From NCBI GenBank assembly GCA_023078555.1, contig CM041197.1, positions 1,274,501 to 1,338,500 on the forward strand: a stretch of DNA of 64,000 nt. The letters run 5' to 3'. The notes beneath the pieces are model-generated. The model was not told where the DNA came from, searched no databases, and saw only the letters and a program-made list of their open reading frames with translations. The stretch comes from Ulva prolifera (taxonomy: Eukaryota > Chlorophyta > Ulvophyceae > Ulvales > Ulvaceae). A program made the translations under genes and the position numbers. Positions 11,039 to 22,280 of this stretch are shown here, one piece after another; the stretch's first letter is position 1, and every line of letters begins with the position of its first letter.

Positions 11039-14000
11039 CTATGCTCCCGAGCCCATGCCGAACCACGACCCGAGGTACTCAGTCGCAGCGGTCACCGTCG
11101 ACGCCTCGGCTGGGTGCCACTTCCGCAGCCCCTCCACGCACCGGGCCTTCTCGCCGTCGCTGAGGGAGAGAAGCTGGCCGAGGGGGTTCAGCAGCCGCTG
11201 CGCGTCGCCGGTGCAGTACAGGCTGACCACGTTCGCCTTGAGGAACTCCATGACCTGTTCGTTCTCGCTGACCTCCTTGCGCCGCCCCGCCCGGTCCACC
11301 TCACGGATTTCGTCCTTAAGAACCGCGAGTTGCGCTTCCGCGCGTGCCGCATCGGCCTGCAGTTCCGCGTTTTCTGCCTGCAGCTCCGCGGCCTGTGCCT
11401 GAGCATCGTGTAGCCGCGTTTCGAGGTCCTGCAGCCGCGCAAGCACGAGTGCATCGGAGGCCGGCGGCTCATCCGCGGCCGGCCCAGCGAGCATCTCCCC
11501 AAAGTCGAAGCTGCCGGTGCGCCGCCGGGCGGCGCCCGGGCCGTCGGTGTCGGGGAGGGGGGCTGCCGGGGACGGGGACGCAGCCCCCACTGGCTGCGAT
11601 GCGGAGTCGCGCTGGCTCGGGGTCATTGGCGGGAGGATCTCTGCCGGCCGCGCGTCTTCCAGCTGTGCGCGCAGCTCGGCGACCTGCTCGAGGGCCCCCG
11701 CTAGCGCCTCCTCCCGAGAGTCCGCAAGCTGCGCCGACATCTCCTTGAACGCCGCGAATTCCGCGTGCGTGCTGCGGAGGTCCGCCTCGGCCGCAGCAAG
11801 CCGTGTGCGCAGCTCCGCCGCGGCGGCGGCGGCCGCCGGCGGCGCCGCAGCGGCCGCCGCGTCATGCGCCGCGAGGCGCGCCTCCGCAGCAGCCGCGCGC
11901 TGCCGTGTGGCCTCCACCGCGTCGGCGCGGCGCAGCGCATCCTCCAGCGCCGAACGCAGCTCGTCGACCTCCTCTGCGGCGGCCTCCACCCGCGCCTGCG
12001 CCGTGCGCTGCGCCTCCTGCGCAGCGGCCGACGCCGCCTCGGCCTCCTCCTCCTTCGCCGCCAGCTCCTCTCGCATCGTCCCTAGCATGCCAAGCGCCTC
12101 AGCGACACCCGGCTCAGGAGCGCCTGCCCCGGCGGCGACCTCCGCCCGCGCTGCCGCCAGCTCCTTATCCTTCGCAGCCAGCAGGGCCTGTGCGCGGCCG
12201 CGGTACTCCCGGCTCTCCATCTGCTGCCGCTCAACCTCCCGCTCCAGCATCTGCGCCCGCGCCTCAAACGTCGCACGCTCCGCGACCAACGTCTCTGCGC
12301 GTGCGCGCGCCTCCGTGGCCACCCCGTCCGCACGCGCAGCATCTGCCGCCGCGGCAGCCACCTTGTGTTTGAACTCCCCAATTGCCTTCTTCAGCCGCGC
12401 CTCTCGCGCCCCGGCCTCCCGGCCGGAGACCTCCTTCGCAGCCTCCAGCTCCCCCCGCGCCTTCTCTGCCGCAGCGCATGCAGCTTCTGCGGCCTGCTGT
12501 GCCGCCGACGCGGTCTCCTCCCGCGCCGCAGCCTCCGCCGCCGCGGCCTCTGCCTTCGCGACCTTCTCGTCAGCTTCCGTACACCGCGCCGTCGCAGCAG
12601 CCTCTGCATCCTGCACTGCCTGTAGCCGCGCCTCTGCGACGGCCTCCGCTTCTGCCGCGCGCTTTCGCTCCAGTTCTACGCGCTCCTCCGCATTCAGCGC
12701 GGCCTCGTGCCGGGCCGCAAGAGCCGCCTCGAGATCGTTCCGCAGATCTGCCATCTGCGCCTCATGCAGAGCCTTGGTCTTCTTCAACGCGGCCGCCGCG
12801 CGTCTCCGCACCTCGGTCTCGGCGGCCCCTGCAGCCCCCTCTCCAGCCTTCACCGCTGCGTCCCGCGCCGCAGCGGTGTCCGCCAGCTCCCGCCGCAGCA
12901 TCCCGGCAGCCTCCTCTGCTGCAGAGCACGCCTGCTCCGCTGCCTCGCACCGCTCTTGCGCCGCCGACAGCTCGCCACGCAAGCCCTCCAGCGATTCGGC
13001 CACGGTGTCGCACTCCCGACGCGCATGCGCCGCCTCAGCCACAGCCTCGTCCCGCTGCCCCTCTGCGGCGGCCAGTGCGGATCGGAGCTCCGCAGCTTCC
13101 GAGCTTGCCCCAGCGGCCGCGGCACTCGCCTCGCTACTCATCTGCGCCTGCGCCTGCTCGAGTTGCTGCACCGCCGCGTCACGCTCCCGCACCGCATCGT
13201 CCCGCGCCTGCTGTGCAACCCGTAGACTCTCCCGCGCCTCCGCCACAGCCTGCTCTGCCTGCTCTGCCCGCCTCGCCGCTTCCGCAGCCTTGGCGGACTC
13301 CTGCGTGGCTCGCGCCTCTGCGGCGTCCCTCGCCGCATCCGCCTGCGCCGCAGCAGATGCGGCCACAGCCTGCGCTGCAGCCGCCTCATCTAGCGCAGTC
13401 TGCATCGCGGCGGCGTCCTCTTGCGCGGCCTGCAGGGCAGCCCACCCTTCCGCCGTTTCCGCGTGCGCTGCAGCAGCCGCCGCCACCCCCTCATGCACCT
13501 CGCTCCGCAACCCCTGCACCAGCCCCTCCAGCGCCTGCACCCGCTGCTGCGCCGCTTCCAGCACACCACGCGCCTGCCCAGCATCAGCCACAGCGTCCTC
13601 ACATTGCCGCTGCGCCGCCGCAGCCTCCGCCATCGCAGCCTCGAGCTTCTGTGTCAGCTGCGCGACCTGTTCCACCACAGCGTCGCCTGCGGCGGTGCCG
13701 GGGGAGGTGCCTTCGGCGTCGCCACCTCCGCCGGGGCTGCCGGGGGCGGCCTCTCGTTCGCCCTCGCGTTCGCCCTCGCCGGCAGGCGCGCTGAACGCGT
13801 GCTGCAGCGACGCGGTGCGCGAAGGGCGGTTGAGGGCCTCTCGGATGGCTGTCATCTGGCCGCGCATCGTGTTGAGCGCGGCACTGCCCTGCTGCGTCTC
13901 CATTGCAGAGCACTGCACAAGGGCACAGGGGTGCGTGGTGTGGGTAGGATTGCACATATCGAATGTGCCTCGGATGCCGACACTGTTGCCTCGAAGCACA

Positions 14001-17000
14001 GCAAAACACACATAAGCACACGCCGTCGCAATTTCCGTTCCACAGAAAGAAGGGATCAATCTGACAGTTCGCTGCGACTGCGGCTGCAATAGTTGGCAGG
14101 CATGTCGTTCGGCCAGCTGCCACAACACACACACGCTTCACGGAAGCCCCTGCCCGCAAGCCGATGTGTGAGCGGCAACGAGTGCATGCAGCCCCGGAGT
14201 GCACAGTACCCTCTGCCCGCAAATCTGTCCTTATCACACACGATTGCTGAAGCTGAACCCCCGAACAATCCGTCTGTCAGCGGCGGCCGCGCCTCTCCGC
14301 CCAGAGCATGCAGCTACGTGCTCTATGCATCCATACCTGCGCCCGCAAAGCCTGCAGCTCCGCCTCCTGGTCGTCCATCGTGTCAAGAAGAACCTCCCGC
14401 AGCGCTGCGAACTCCTGGAGGTGCGCCGCGAGGTCCTCGTCGGCAACGCCGGCGAGCAGCTGCTCCCGCGCTGCCGCGAGCTCCGCCTGCAGGTGAGCCG
14501 CCTCGGCCGCCGCCGCGGCGCGGCCCTCCTCCAGTGCCCGCTCCGCCTCGGCAACGCGCTGCCGCTCTGCCGCGAGCTCCTGCACCTTCCTGCACAGCGC
14601 ACAGCAGCGGTGGGAGCCGTGTGTCATATGCATGCACTGCATGGATTTGCAGAGCGGAGCGTCGAGAGCGCTCCTTGGGGCGTGCCGGGGGCGTGATGCA
14701 CGCCATGGCGATGGCGCAGAGCTTAGGCAACATATGAGCAGCTCGGATTGGTAAGAGGGCAGTAGAACATACACATAGATCACAAAGTGTACGTACAGAC
14801 ACAACGTGCGCCAGCGGCAAATTCCGGCTTCAAAGCCCAGCCAAGCAGCCCAACCACACAGCGCAATGGTCACAGGGCATCGCCGGCAAGACGCAGCAGG
14901 CACAGCGGGCACAGCAGGCGTGCGGCACATAGGGGCACACCACGCGAGCTCCTCAGAAGATTGCACCTCGGCCGCCTGCAGCCGCTCAAGCTCCCCCTCC
15001 AGCCGCGCCACCACCCCCTGCAGCTGCACAGCCTCCTCCTGGTAGGCCCCGGCATCCCCCTCCCCTGCGGCGCCACCCGCGACCTCCGGAGAACTCCCGG
15101 AGGACTCTGCCCCCGCGACCGAGCCGCCGTCCGGGTCCGCGACTGCTGCCGCTTTGGCACCACGTGTGCCGTCCCCGCGGCTTCGACGCTCCTCCGTATC
15201 AGCCGTGGTGGCATGCGCTGTGCCGGCCTCGGCATCGCCATTCTTCAGCGCACTCTCGCCCTCGCCAGCACGGCCCTGTGCGTCGCTGCTTGCACTTGCG
15301 AGAGTGTCCTTCTCAGCTTGGAGTCTAGCGACGAACGCGTCTGCGTCCCCCGCCGCTGCTTGCGCCGCGGCAAGCGCCGCCTGCAACTCGTCGGCCCGTG
15401 ACTCCGCCGTCTGCCGCTCATGGAGCCGCTCTGTCGCCACCTTCCACACACCTTCCATCTCAGCCTTCAGCTCCGCCACCTGCGCCTCCAGCTGCACCCG
15501 CCGCTGCCCGGAAGCCTCGCGCAGCTTCCGCAGCTCCTCCTGCCATCCGGCGGCCTCCGCCTTTGCCGCAGCGAGCGCTTTCTCTGCACCGTCAGCTTCC
15601 TTCTTCGGCGCCGGCTGCTTCTTCCCCTTCCTCTTGCTCCCGCCGGCCCCGCCTGCAGCCCCATTCGACGTGGCGGCAATGGCCGTCGCAGCGGCCAGGC
15701 TCTCCCGCACCACCCGCAGCTCCGCTTCAAGCCGCTCTCGCTCCTCGGCAGCAGCCACGGCATCCGCAGGCGCCGTCCCGGCGGCTTCTACGCCGCCATG
15801 CACCACCTCCGCAGCACCCTCAGTCTCGCCCTCCACCGGGGGCGCAGCTGCTGCTGCCCCCGCATCACCACGAGCCTCACCAGGAAGATCACCATCGCCC
15901 ATTTCTCGTGCAGCCTCCGCCCGAGCGGCTCGCTCTGCGGCAAGCACGCCCTGTACGTCCTCCAGCTCCTGATGCACCTTGGCTACCTCTGCGGCGAGCG
16001 CAGCTGCCGCGGCCTGCGAAGCCGCCGCCATCTCGGCCTCGTGCTCAGCCCCGGCGGCCTGCAGCGCGGCGGAGTGGGCCTCCGCTTGCCGCTCCATCTC
16101 CTCCCGGGCCGCCGCCGTGGACGCCACGAGCTCCTCCTGCGCTGCAGCGAGTGCCTGCTGCAGCTGCTGAGTAGCGTCGGCGTGGGCGGCGCGCTCGCTG
16201 TCAAGCTCGCTGCGTAGGTGTGCCTCCCTGGCGTCTGCAGCTGTCCTTGCCTCGCGCTCCGCGTCCAGCAGCTGCTGCAGCTGCTGCAGCTCCTGGCGCA
16301 GCTCACCTGAGCTGTCCTTCGAAGCCTGAAATTCCTGCTCTCTTGAGGCCTGCATTCAACAAAGGCGCTCACCGCAATCTAGATCGAGCGCTGTTCAACA
16401 TGCAGATGTCCCGCATGGCATTGGTCACGTTTTCATGGACACATTGGCGTATGCAGTTTACAAAAGAGTGAACGGGAGAAAACAAACACTGAAACCGAAT
16501 CTCATCCGATGTCACATGCAGTGAATCTGGCACACACGCACCAGCCACACGAGTCGTCACCGTCCATATGGACCATGCATGTTGCTCCCGTTTACGCACA
16601 CACATTGCTCAGCCATGAAACGCTTCCCCAGTAGAGACGCAGCGACACATCGGCGGACATCCTGGACGACAGGGACGGAAGGGATGGCAGGAGAGCAGAG
16701 GTGGCGGGGATGCGCACCGACGCAGTCTTCACCTGCTGCAGCTCCTGCTGGGCGTCCTCTAGCTGCTGCCGGAGCTCGGCGACCTTGCCGCTGACGCCCT
16801 CAGCACCGCCGGTGCCGTCGGCTGGTGCCAAGGCCGAGCCATCTGCGTCGCCGGCCTCTGCGTCGCCGAGATCTAGTTGCTCATGCAGAGCAGAGCGCTC
16901 AGCCTGTGCGGCAGCAACTGGGTGTTCCGCGATGAGGTCGTGTGAGCGCATGTTTATATTGTGTATGCATGCATGCATGACTACTGACCCATGCCCATAG

Positions 17001-18390
17001 GAACATTGGCGACTCCGATGTCCGGGACCGGATCGAGCATCGAAGCTGTGTACTACCGCAAGCATCTGGCTGACGTGGTACAAGGTCAAAGTCAGACAGG
17101 CATGTAGCACTGGAGGAGTTTTTTTATGTGGCACTGTTGTCCCTGGAAGCAGCCTGGCAGATCCATATGTGTGATGCCTGTGGCCACAACATGCGATCAG
17201 CCGCGCAGCTGTGCTGAGCTCGCCTTGCTTGGGTGTGGATGTGATGCGGTAACGTGGCCCTGGCATATTGCACAGCAACGTACACTTCTCAAACGCTGCA
17301 CATGCCGGTGACGACAGAGGCGGGCCGTGGAAGTGTGAGCTGCTGCTGCAGACTCTGTTGCTTCAACTGTGATGACACCAGCATGGACGCAGTGGTGGAA
17401 GCGTGGTGGAGAAAGGTGGTGCGTGGGCGGTGGAAGAGGGATTAGAAGGGGCTCACCTCAAGCAGGCGCAGCTGGGAGTTGGCCTCCCGCAGGGCATCCT
17501 GCAGCTCCGCGTTCTTCTCCCGCGCCTCGCCGAGGTGCTCAAAGGTGTCCTCCTTCTCGGTCATCGCCTGCGCGACCGCAGCCTTCAGGGAATTCACCTG
17601 CTGGTCCTGCATCTCCTGCACCGCCGCTGCAGTCTTCGCGACATGAGCTGTAAATGTGGCATGGGCACAGTGCAGCATCCCTGGGCGGAGTGAGATCATG
17701 GAGTGGGCTCCAGCTAACCACACCACGAAGCGAATTGAGAGATGAGCACAAGGACTCTACAGAGTTTTATACGATGGAATTCTTGCAAATGTGCACAGCA
17801 GGGATGACAAGTCAGCTCCAAACGAGACGAGCTGCTGTCTAAGGGCATCCGAGAAGCATGGCATGTGTGGCTGGCATGTGAATTCATCATGTGCTGCCAA
17901 TGCAGCGTGGAATCTTGAGCAGTCCAGCAAGCTAGAGATGCACAGCCACGCTATCTACGGCACGTCATGGTGCGTGAATGCGTGCCTTTGAGTCTTTGCA
18001 CTCGTTTGCATAGCGCTTGGCGGACAGCAGCTCTTGCTGCAGTTCCTGAAGCTGTGCTGCATGAGCTTCTCCGCTTACCTTGCTTGCATCTACCAGTTCC
18101 CGCATACCCCTGTCAAGTTCCTTAATTCGTTCCTCTGCCGCTGCTGCCCTCTGGTTGGCTTCTGACAACCCGTTTTTGGAATCCTGCAAGGCTTGCTCTA
18201 CAGCAATGGAATGCGGAGGTGTTGAAGCTGGAAGATCTGATGATGAGCTTGAAGATGCTTTCAGCTGCTTCTGCAGAGTCGTGATCGTCAGATCACGTTG
18301 CTTCAGGGATTTCAAGGACTTTGCGAGCGCAACTTGAAGCTTGGGAACTGGCATCTTGAGAATCGCTGGGGGCAGCGAATGAGCCTGCAT
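11039..18390 (-). CDS. Giant coiled-coil golgin with C-terminal GRIP-like domain
   Basis: Golgins tether vesicles at the trans-Golgi, and GRIP domains bind Arl1-GTP. Minus-strand exons: about 18390-17982, 17647-17457, 16903-16733, 16349-14944, 14589-14337 and 13912-11039, giving roughly 1,770 aa. Junctions 2 to 6 keep phase. The junction between the first two exons does not (the likely donor leaves phase 2, the acceptor needs phase 1), so a small exon or another donor is missed there. Nearly the whole protein is Ala/Glu/Arg/Gln heptad coiled coil. One Lys-rich patch (KRKGKKQPAPKKE) lies in exon 4. The last about 55 residues hold VMEFLKANVVSLYCTGD, LLNPLGQLLSLSDGEKARC and GLRKW, matching the GRIP pattern (E-Y-L-K-N-V-V-L, then L-L-P-V, then L-L-x-L-S). 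The key aromatic is Phe rather than Tyr (EFL for EYL), so a GRAB-type domain is an alternative. The start could also be Met at 18354. Confidence 0.8.
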
Positions 18391-21300
18391 CGAGTCAACG
18401 TAAGAGCCATGTTAGCCAAATAAATGGACTGCACTTGAAAGCAACGACTTGAATGCGTCTCTTGACACCGGGACACGGTCGTGTCTCCGCAACTACGCAG
18501 ACATGCCACAGGCTAGCACATGGTCCCCACTTGTAATGCAAAATTAAATGTAGGCAGGTGAGACATGTATGTCCCTTGCCGGTGCCGGTACACTTCACAA
18601 TACATGTCCCGATGGCATAGGCTGAGCTCAACGTGCACCTCCGACCGGACGGAGCTTGCCGTCACTGATGAGATCGTAGACATCTTTACCGCCAAGCTGC
18701 AGCGAAATCGCGCTAGTGCTCTGAACTTGTGTTGCCTCGCTCAGCTGACCGCGTGAGCGGCTGCCCGTTCTGCTGTCCACAGGCCGAGTTTCTACATTAA
18801 ATACGGGACGGGAACGAGAGACAGTATCTTGTTCATATCATGCTTTTAGAAATAATTGTCAGCTGGGCATAAGCACCGAAAGCGCGGGACTGACAGTGCT
18901 TCCGCAGATGTCGCCGAGCTTTGTTCACGCGTGTGCGGCAGCTTGCCCACTCGTGAAACGTCAAGCTGGACTTTGTTGCTCTATTCATTCCATATCCGGA
19001 GACAAGGTGACACCAGAAATGGATATAGTCAAACATGCATGCCAAGTGTGAAGAGCGAACGTCCGAGGTCCCGCGGCGCGTCCGTTGTGCACTGCTCTGC
19101 AAGTGCATGCAGCGAGCGGGACGCAGTCCGATGATGCGGCGTGCACCAGCAACCACATGCCTCGGCAAGTCGGCAGCCACGGTCACATACTTGTCTACAT
19201 GCTGCAGGCTCGCATGGTGCAGACGCATTCATGTCTCGTATATGATTGACCCTGGTCGAAGCAAGGTGGTTGATGAGGTGGTTGATGACACGCAGCTGAC
19301 GCGCAGTTCGGTGACGCCCAGTTCACGATGGTGCACCAGCGCTGGCAGTGACACATGTTGAGCGTGCCACCATCACAGGGCCTCCTAGCAGACGGTCAGC
19401 TCGAGATGTGGGAATCTGTATACACTGTGATGACACAGTATCTTCCCTAACATCTCTGTTCTCAGAGATCGACTCTCGAGATCGCAGTTTATTCGAGATC
19501 GCAGTTTATTTTGCCGACGTTTCTAATCTCTTCCCTCCTTGCTTTCTCTACCTAGTGAGTGAACCGGCCGACATGTGCGGGCACGCCAGCAGAGGTGCCG
19601 CTAATCCTGTGAGAGTAAGGCTGGTCACTGCAGTAACTGCGGTTGTTTCCTATAATTCCCTTCAAATCTAAAGTTAGCTGTATCCGACATTATGATAGTG
19701 TGTGTCCAATGCTGAACATACACATGTGTACAAGGATGCCTTCACATGGCGAGAGCACTGAAAACTACATCAGACATCTTGTGAAGCAGCACCAAACAGT
19801 GAACACATTAATAAACGGAAAAGCTAGCAGACGACATCGGCATCGACTGCGTAGCCGCATGCATGCATGCAGACTGTCACGCATACATGGCGCTGCTGTA
19901 TGATGCGGGCCTGGAGGACGCGATCCTGCCGGACTGAGTTGTGAGTGTGGTTGTTGTGTTCGTGTGTGTGTGAGTGTGTGTTGATGTTGATGCGGATGAG
20001 ATTCGGTTTCAGTGTTTGTTTTCTCCCGTTCACTCTTTTGTAATCGCCCAATGCATTCAATGCATTGCTGGCTGTAGGTGGGGGGGCACCCATTGCAAGC
20101 TTGAGCTAGCAGCCCGCACTGACGAAGGCCTGGGCGGGGGCTGACATGTGCGTTTGCATGGGTGTGCTGGTCTGTGTTGCGTGTTGATGGTTGCGTGGGT
20201 GTGCGGTCCCCCTGTTTGTGACCTGCGGTGGGGGGTCATGCCATGCAGTGCTCTCCCGGCACGATCGTTCGAAGTAGTCCCAGTGAGGGCGCCCCAGATC
20301 GACGACAAGCCTCTCCAGAGGTGCCACCTGCCTCGCTGGCTGTGTCCTTGTGCCACTTGAGAAGTGCCAATGCGCAACCCACACGTAATAACATGATTCC
20401 ACACATGTGCACCAATCACAGGCAATGTGGGTCATGAGATCTCCGAGCCATGACAGGGAATGCTCATATCTAGATCCAGCTGGGCACATCGATGCACATG
20501 TGCCCAAATACAAACGTTCCCCTCCTTGTCCCGTCTAGGTCTCTGGCCATGTTAGTCAGGTCAACATGTTGTATGGCCTACAGGCATGTACAACCACTAG
20601 GAGGAGGCCCTGTGAGTTGCGTGTGGTCGTCTGAGGGGGGTTTCCAGGTGGTTTACCCCTTCGGCAAGCATGTGGTCCTGTTCCCTTATGTTGTCAATGT
20701 CCTCTCTGGGATGCGGCGAAGTCCAAATTTACTGTAATTGTCTTTACTCACATACATGCATATATACCTACCATACTGTGGTGTCTTTGGTGCATGTATA
20801 TACAGGCGTAGACATCAATTCTACCACTCAACAGCACAACAGCTTGGACCACTGAGGGCCCGGGCAGAGCTTCAAAGCAGAATACACAGCCTTTCTCGGT
20901 TTGTCCTTGTGATACGGCCTTGCGGCCGAAAAGGATTGACCCGAAGGTCGCCACACCATGTTTACAAAAGCAGTATCTCCGTGAGATTTGTTGGGCTGAT
21001 CACTGCTAGAAACATACATTTTTGAATCTGACCTGCTTTCCTTCCAGATATAAGAGCAGCACACGGAGCTGAACGGAGACACGGCCCGTGTCCCACACCG
21101 CCGCAGGTGCCACCGGGAGAGACGGTGATTGAAAGTGTGTTACAAGGACAAAGGCAGCAAGGCGGTGATTGAAAGTGTGTCAATAGCGACGCTGCGCATG
21201 CGCACGTGCGCGTGAAGGCGTCGTTTCAAGGACAGTAGCGCTGTTGACCACGTTTTGATTGCGGTCAGGCAAGTAGATGCAGCGAATCCTTCGGAAGAGG

Positions 21301-22280
21301 CTGTGCTGCAGACGCGCGCGCTCCGTGCACTTCATGATGGCCGCACGACGGGGCTAATGCAACTCACGCTGTTCGGGACCTGCCGGGAGCACGATCAGAG
21401 GCGATACATGCTGTGACTCGTATTCTTGACCCCCAAAATGCCCCACTTCGGTCCGCCTCGATTGCCTCAGCCCGTGCAGCCGTGGAACACTCCGGATGCC
21501 GGGCACTTGGTCTATGTGACATAGCGGACGCTAGTCGACTGCTGACAAGATAAGCTATGAAACTAATCTACAGGAATTCTCGGCCTTCAGGCCTTGTAGG
21601 TGAATGCAATTTTGCGCACGTCGGTGCCACGCATCTACACCTCGTCACGTAGTCTTGCGGAACGTCACTTTAGCATCTTGGATGAGAACGGGCAAAACGT
21701 TCTCCCCAGATGCGGAAGAAGAATGTCGATTCAGTGATTTGCTGACCGTTGCTTCCTTCTGCACGGCTTCGGCATGGGCAACAGGACAGGCGTAAGGAAT
21801 TGAGAGAGCTATCTGCAGGAGTCAGTCCCGTGAGTCACACAACAGCGCCATGGACCACCATATTACTGAGGAGTTCTTGCGGAGAAGTGAGGGCAAGCAT
21901 GCCAGGGCAAAAGCTCGGAAAGATGTGCTCTGGGTTGCCATGTCTCTTTCGTACGACTCCTTCTGTGTGCAGTTTGACGCCCACTTCAATGCATCAGGCA
22001 CACCACGTGCACGTCAGAGTCTCGATGCATTCTGCCTTGAGAGTCATCAGATCATTTGCAATTGTTGCTCTGGCCATTGCTGCTCCATGTGTGTTTCATA
22101 GCTGCTGCAGACTTGAAGCCGTCACCCCTCTCCCTGATGCAGCACAGCGTCAAATGAAGCCAAGGCTGACAGGAGCATGATACATGTAGGGCAGGAGCTG
22201 TGTTCTGGGTGGCTGGTGTCACGCTGGAGTGGCAGTTCAAGGACGTAAGTGTGGCAACCCCTCTCCCACACTGCGTGCAG
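18391..22280. other. Spacer and possible 5' part of the rhodopsin gene
   Basis: No clear gene. It contains a 17-bp tandem duplication (19476-19509, CGAGATCGCAGTTTAT core), a TG-rich stretch near 19940-19985, and an imperfect duplication of GGTGATTGAAAGTGTGT at about 21123 and 21162. A frame at 20587-20737 (+) looks mildly protein-like. A frame starting with Met at 21850 (+) contains the hydrophobic block VLWVAMSLSYDSF and could be an upstream exon of the rhodopsin gene. Neither is firm. Confidence 0.4.

Noticed and set aside
12382-13794. A 470-codon plus-strand Pro/Ala/Arg-rich frame
   Set aside because: Another shadow of the same golgin exon, with no motif and no splice support.
11517-14015. 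An 832-codon plus-strand open frame, very Ser/Ala-rich
   Set aside because: It is antisense to the golgin's largest exon. The opposite strand has heptads and a GRIP-like end with matched splice phases; GC-rich codons on one strand leave the other open.
15154-16217. Plus-strand frames of about 260-270 codons
   Set aside because: Shadow of golgin exon 4 (14944-16349, minus strand), whose coiled-coil frame joins in phase on both sides.
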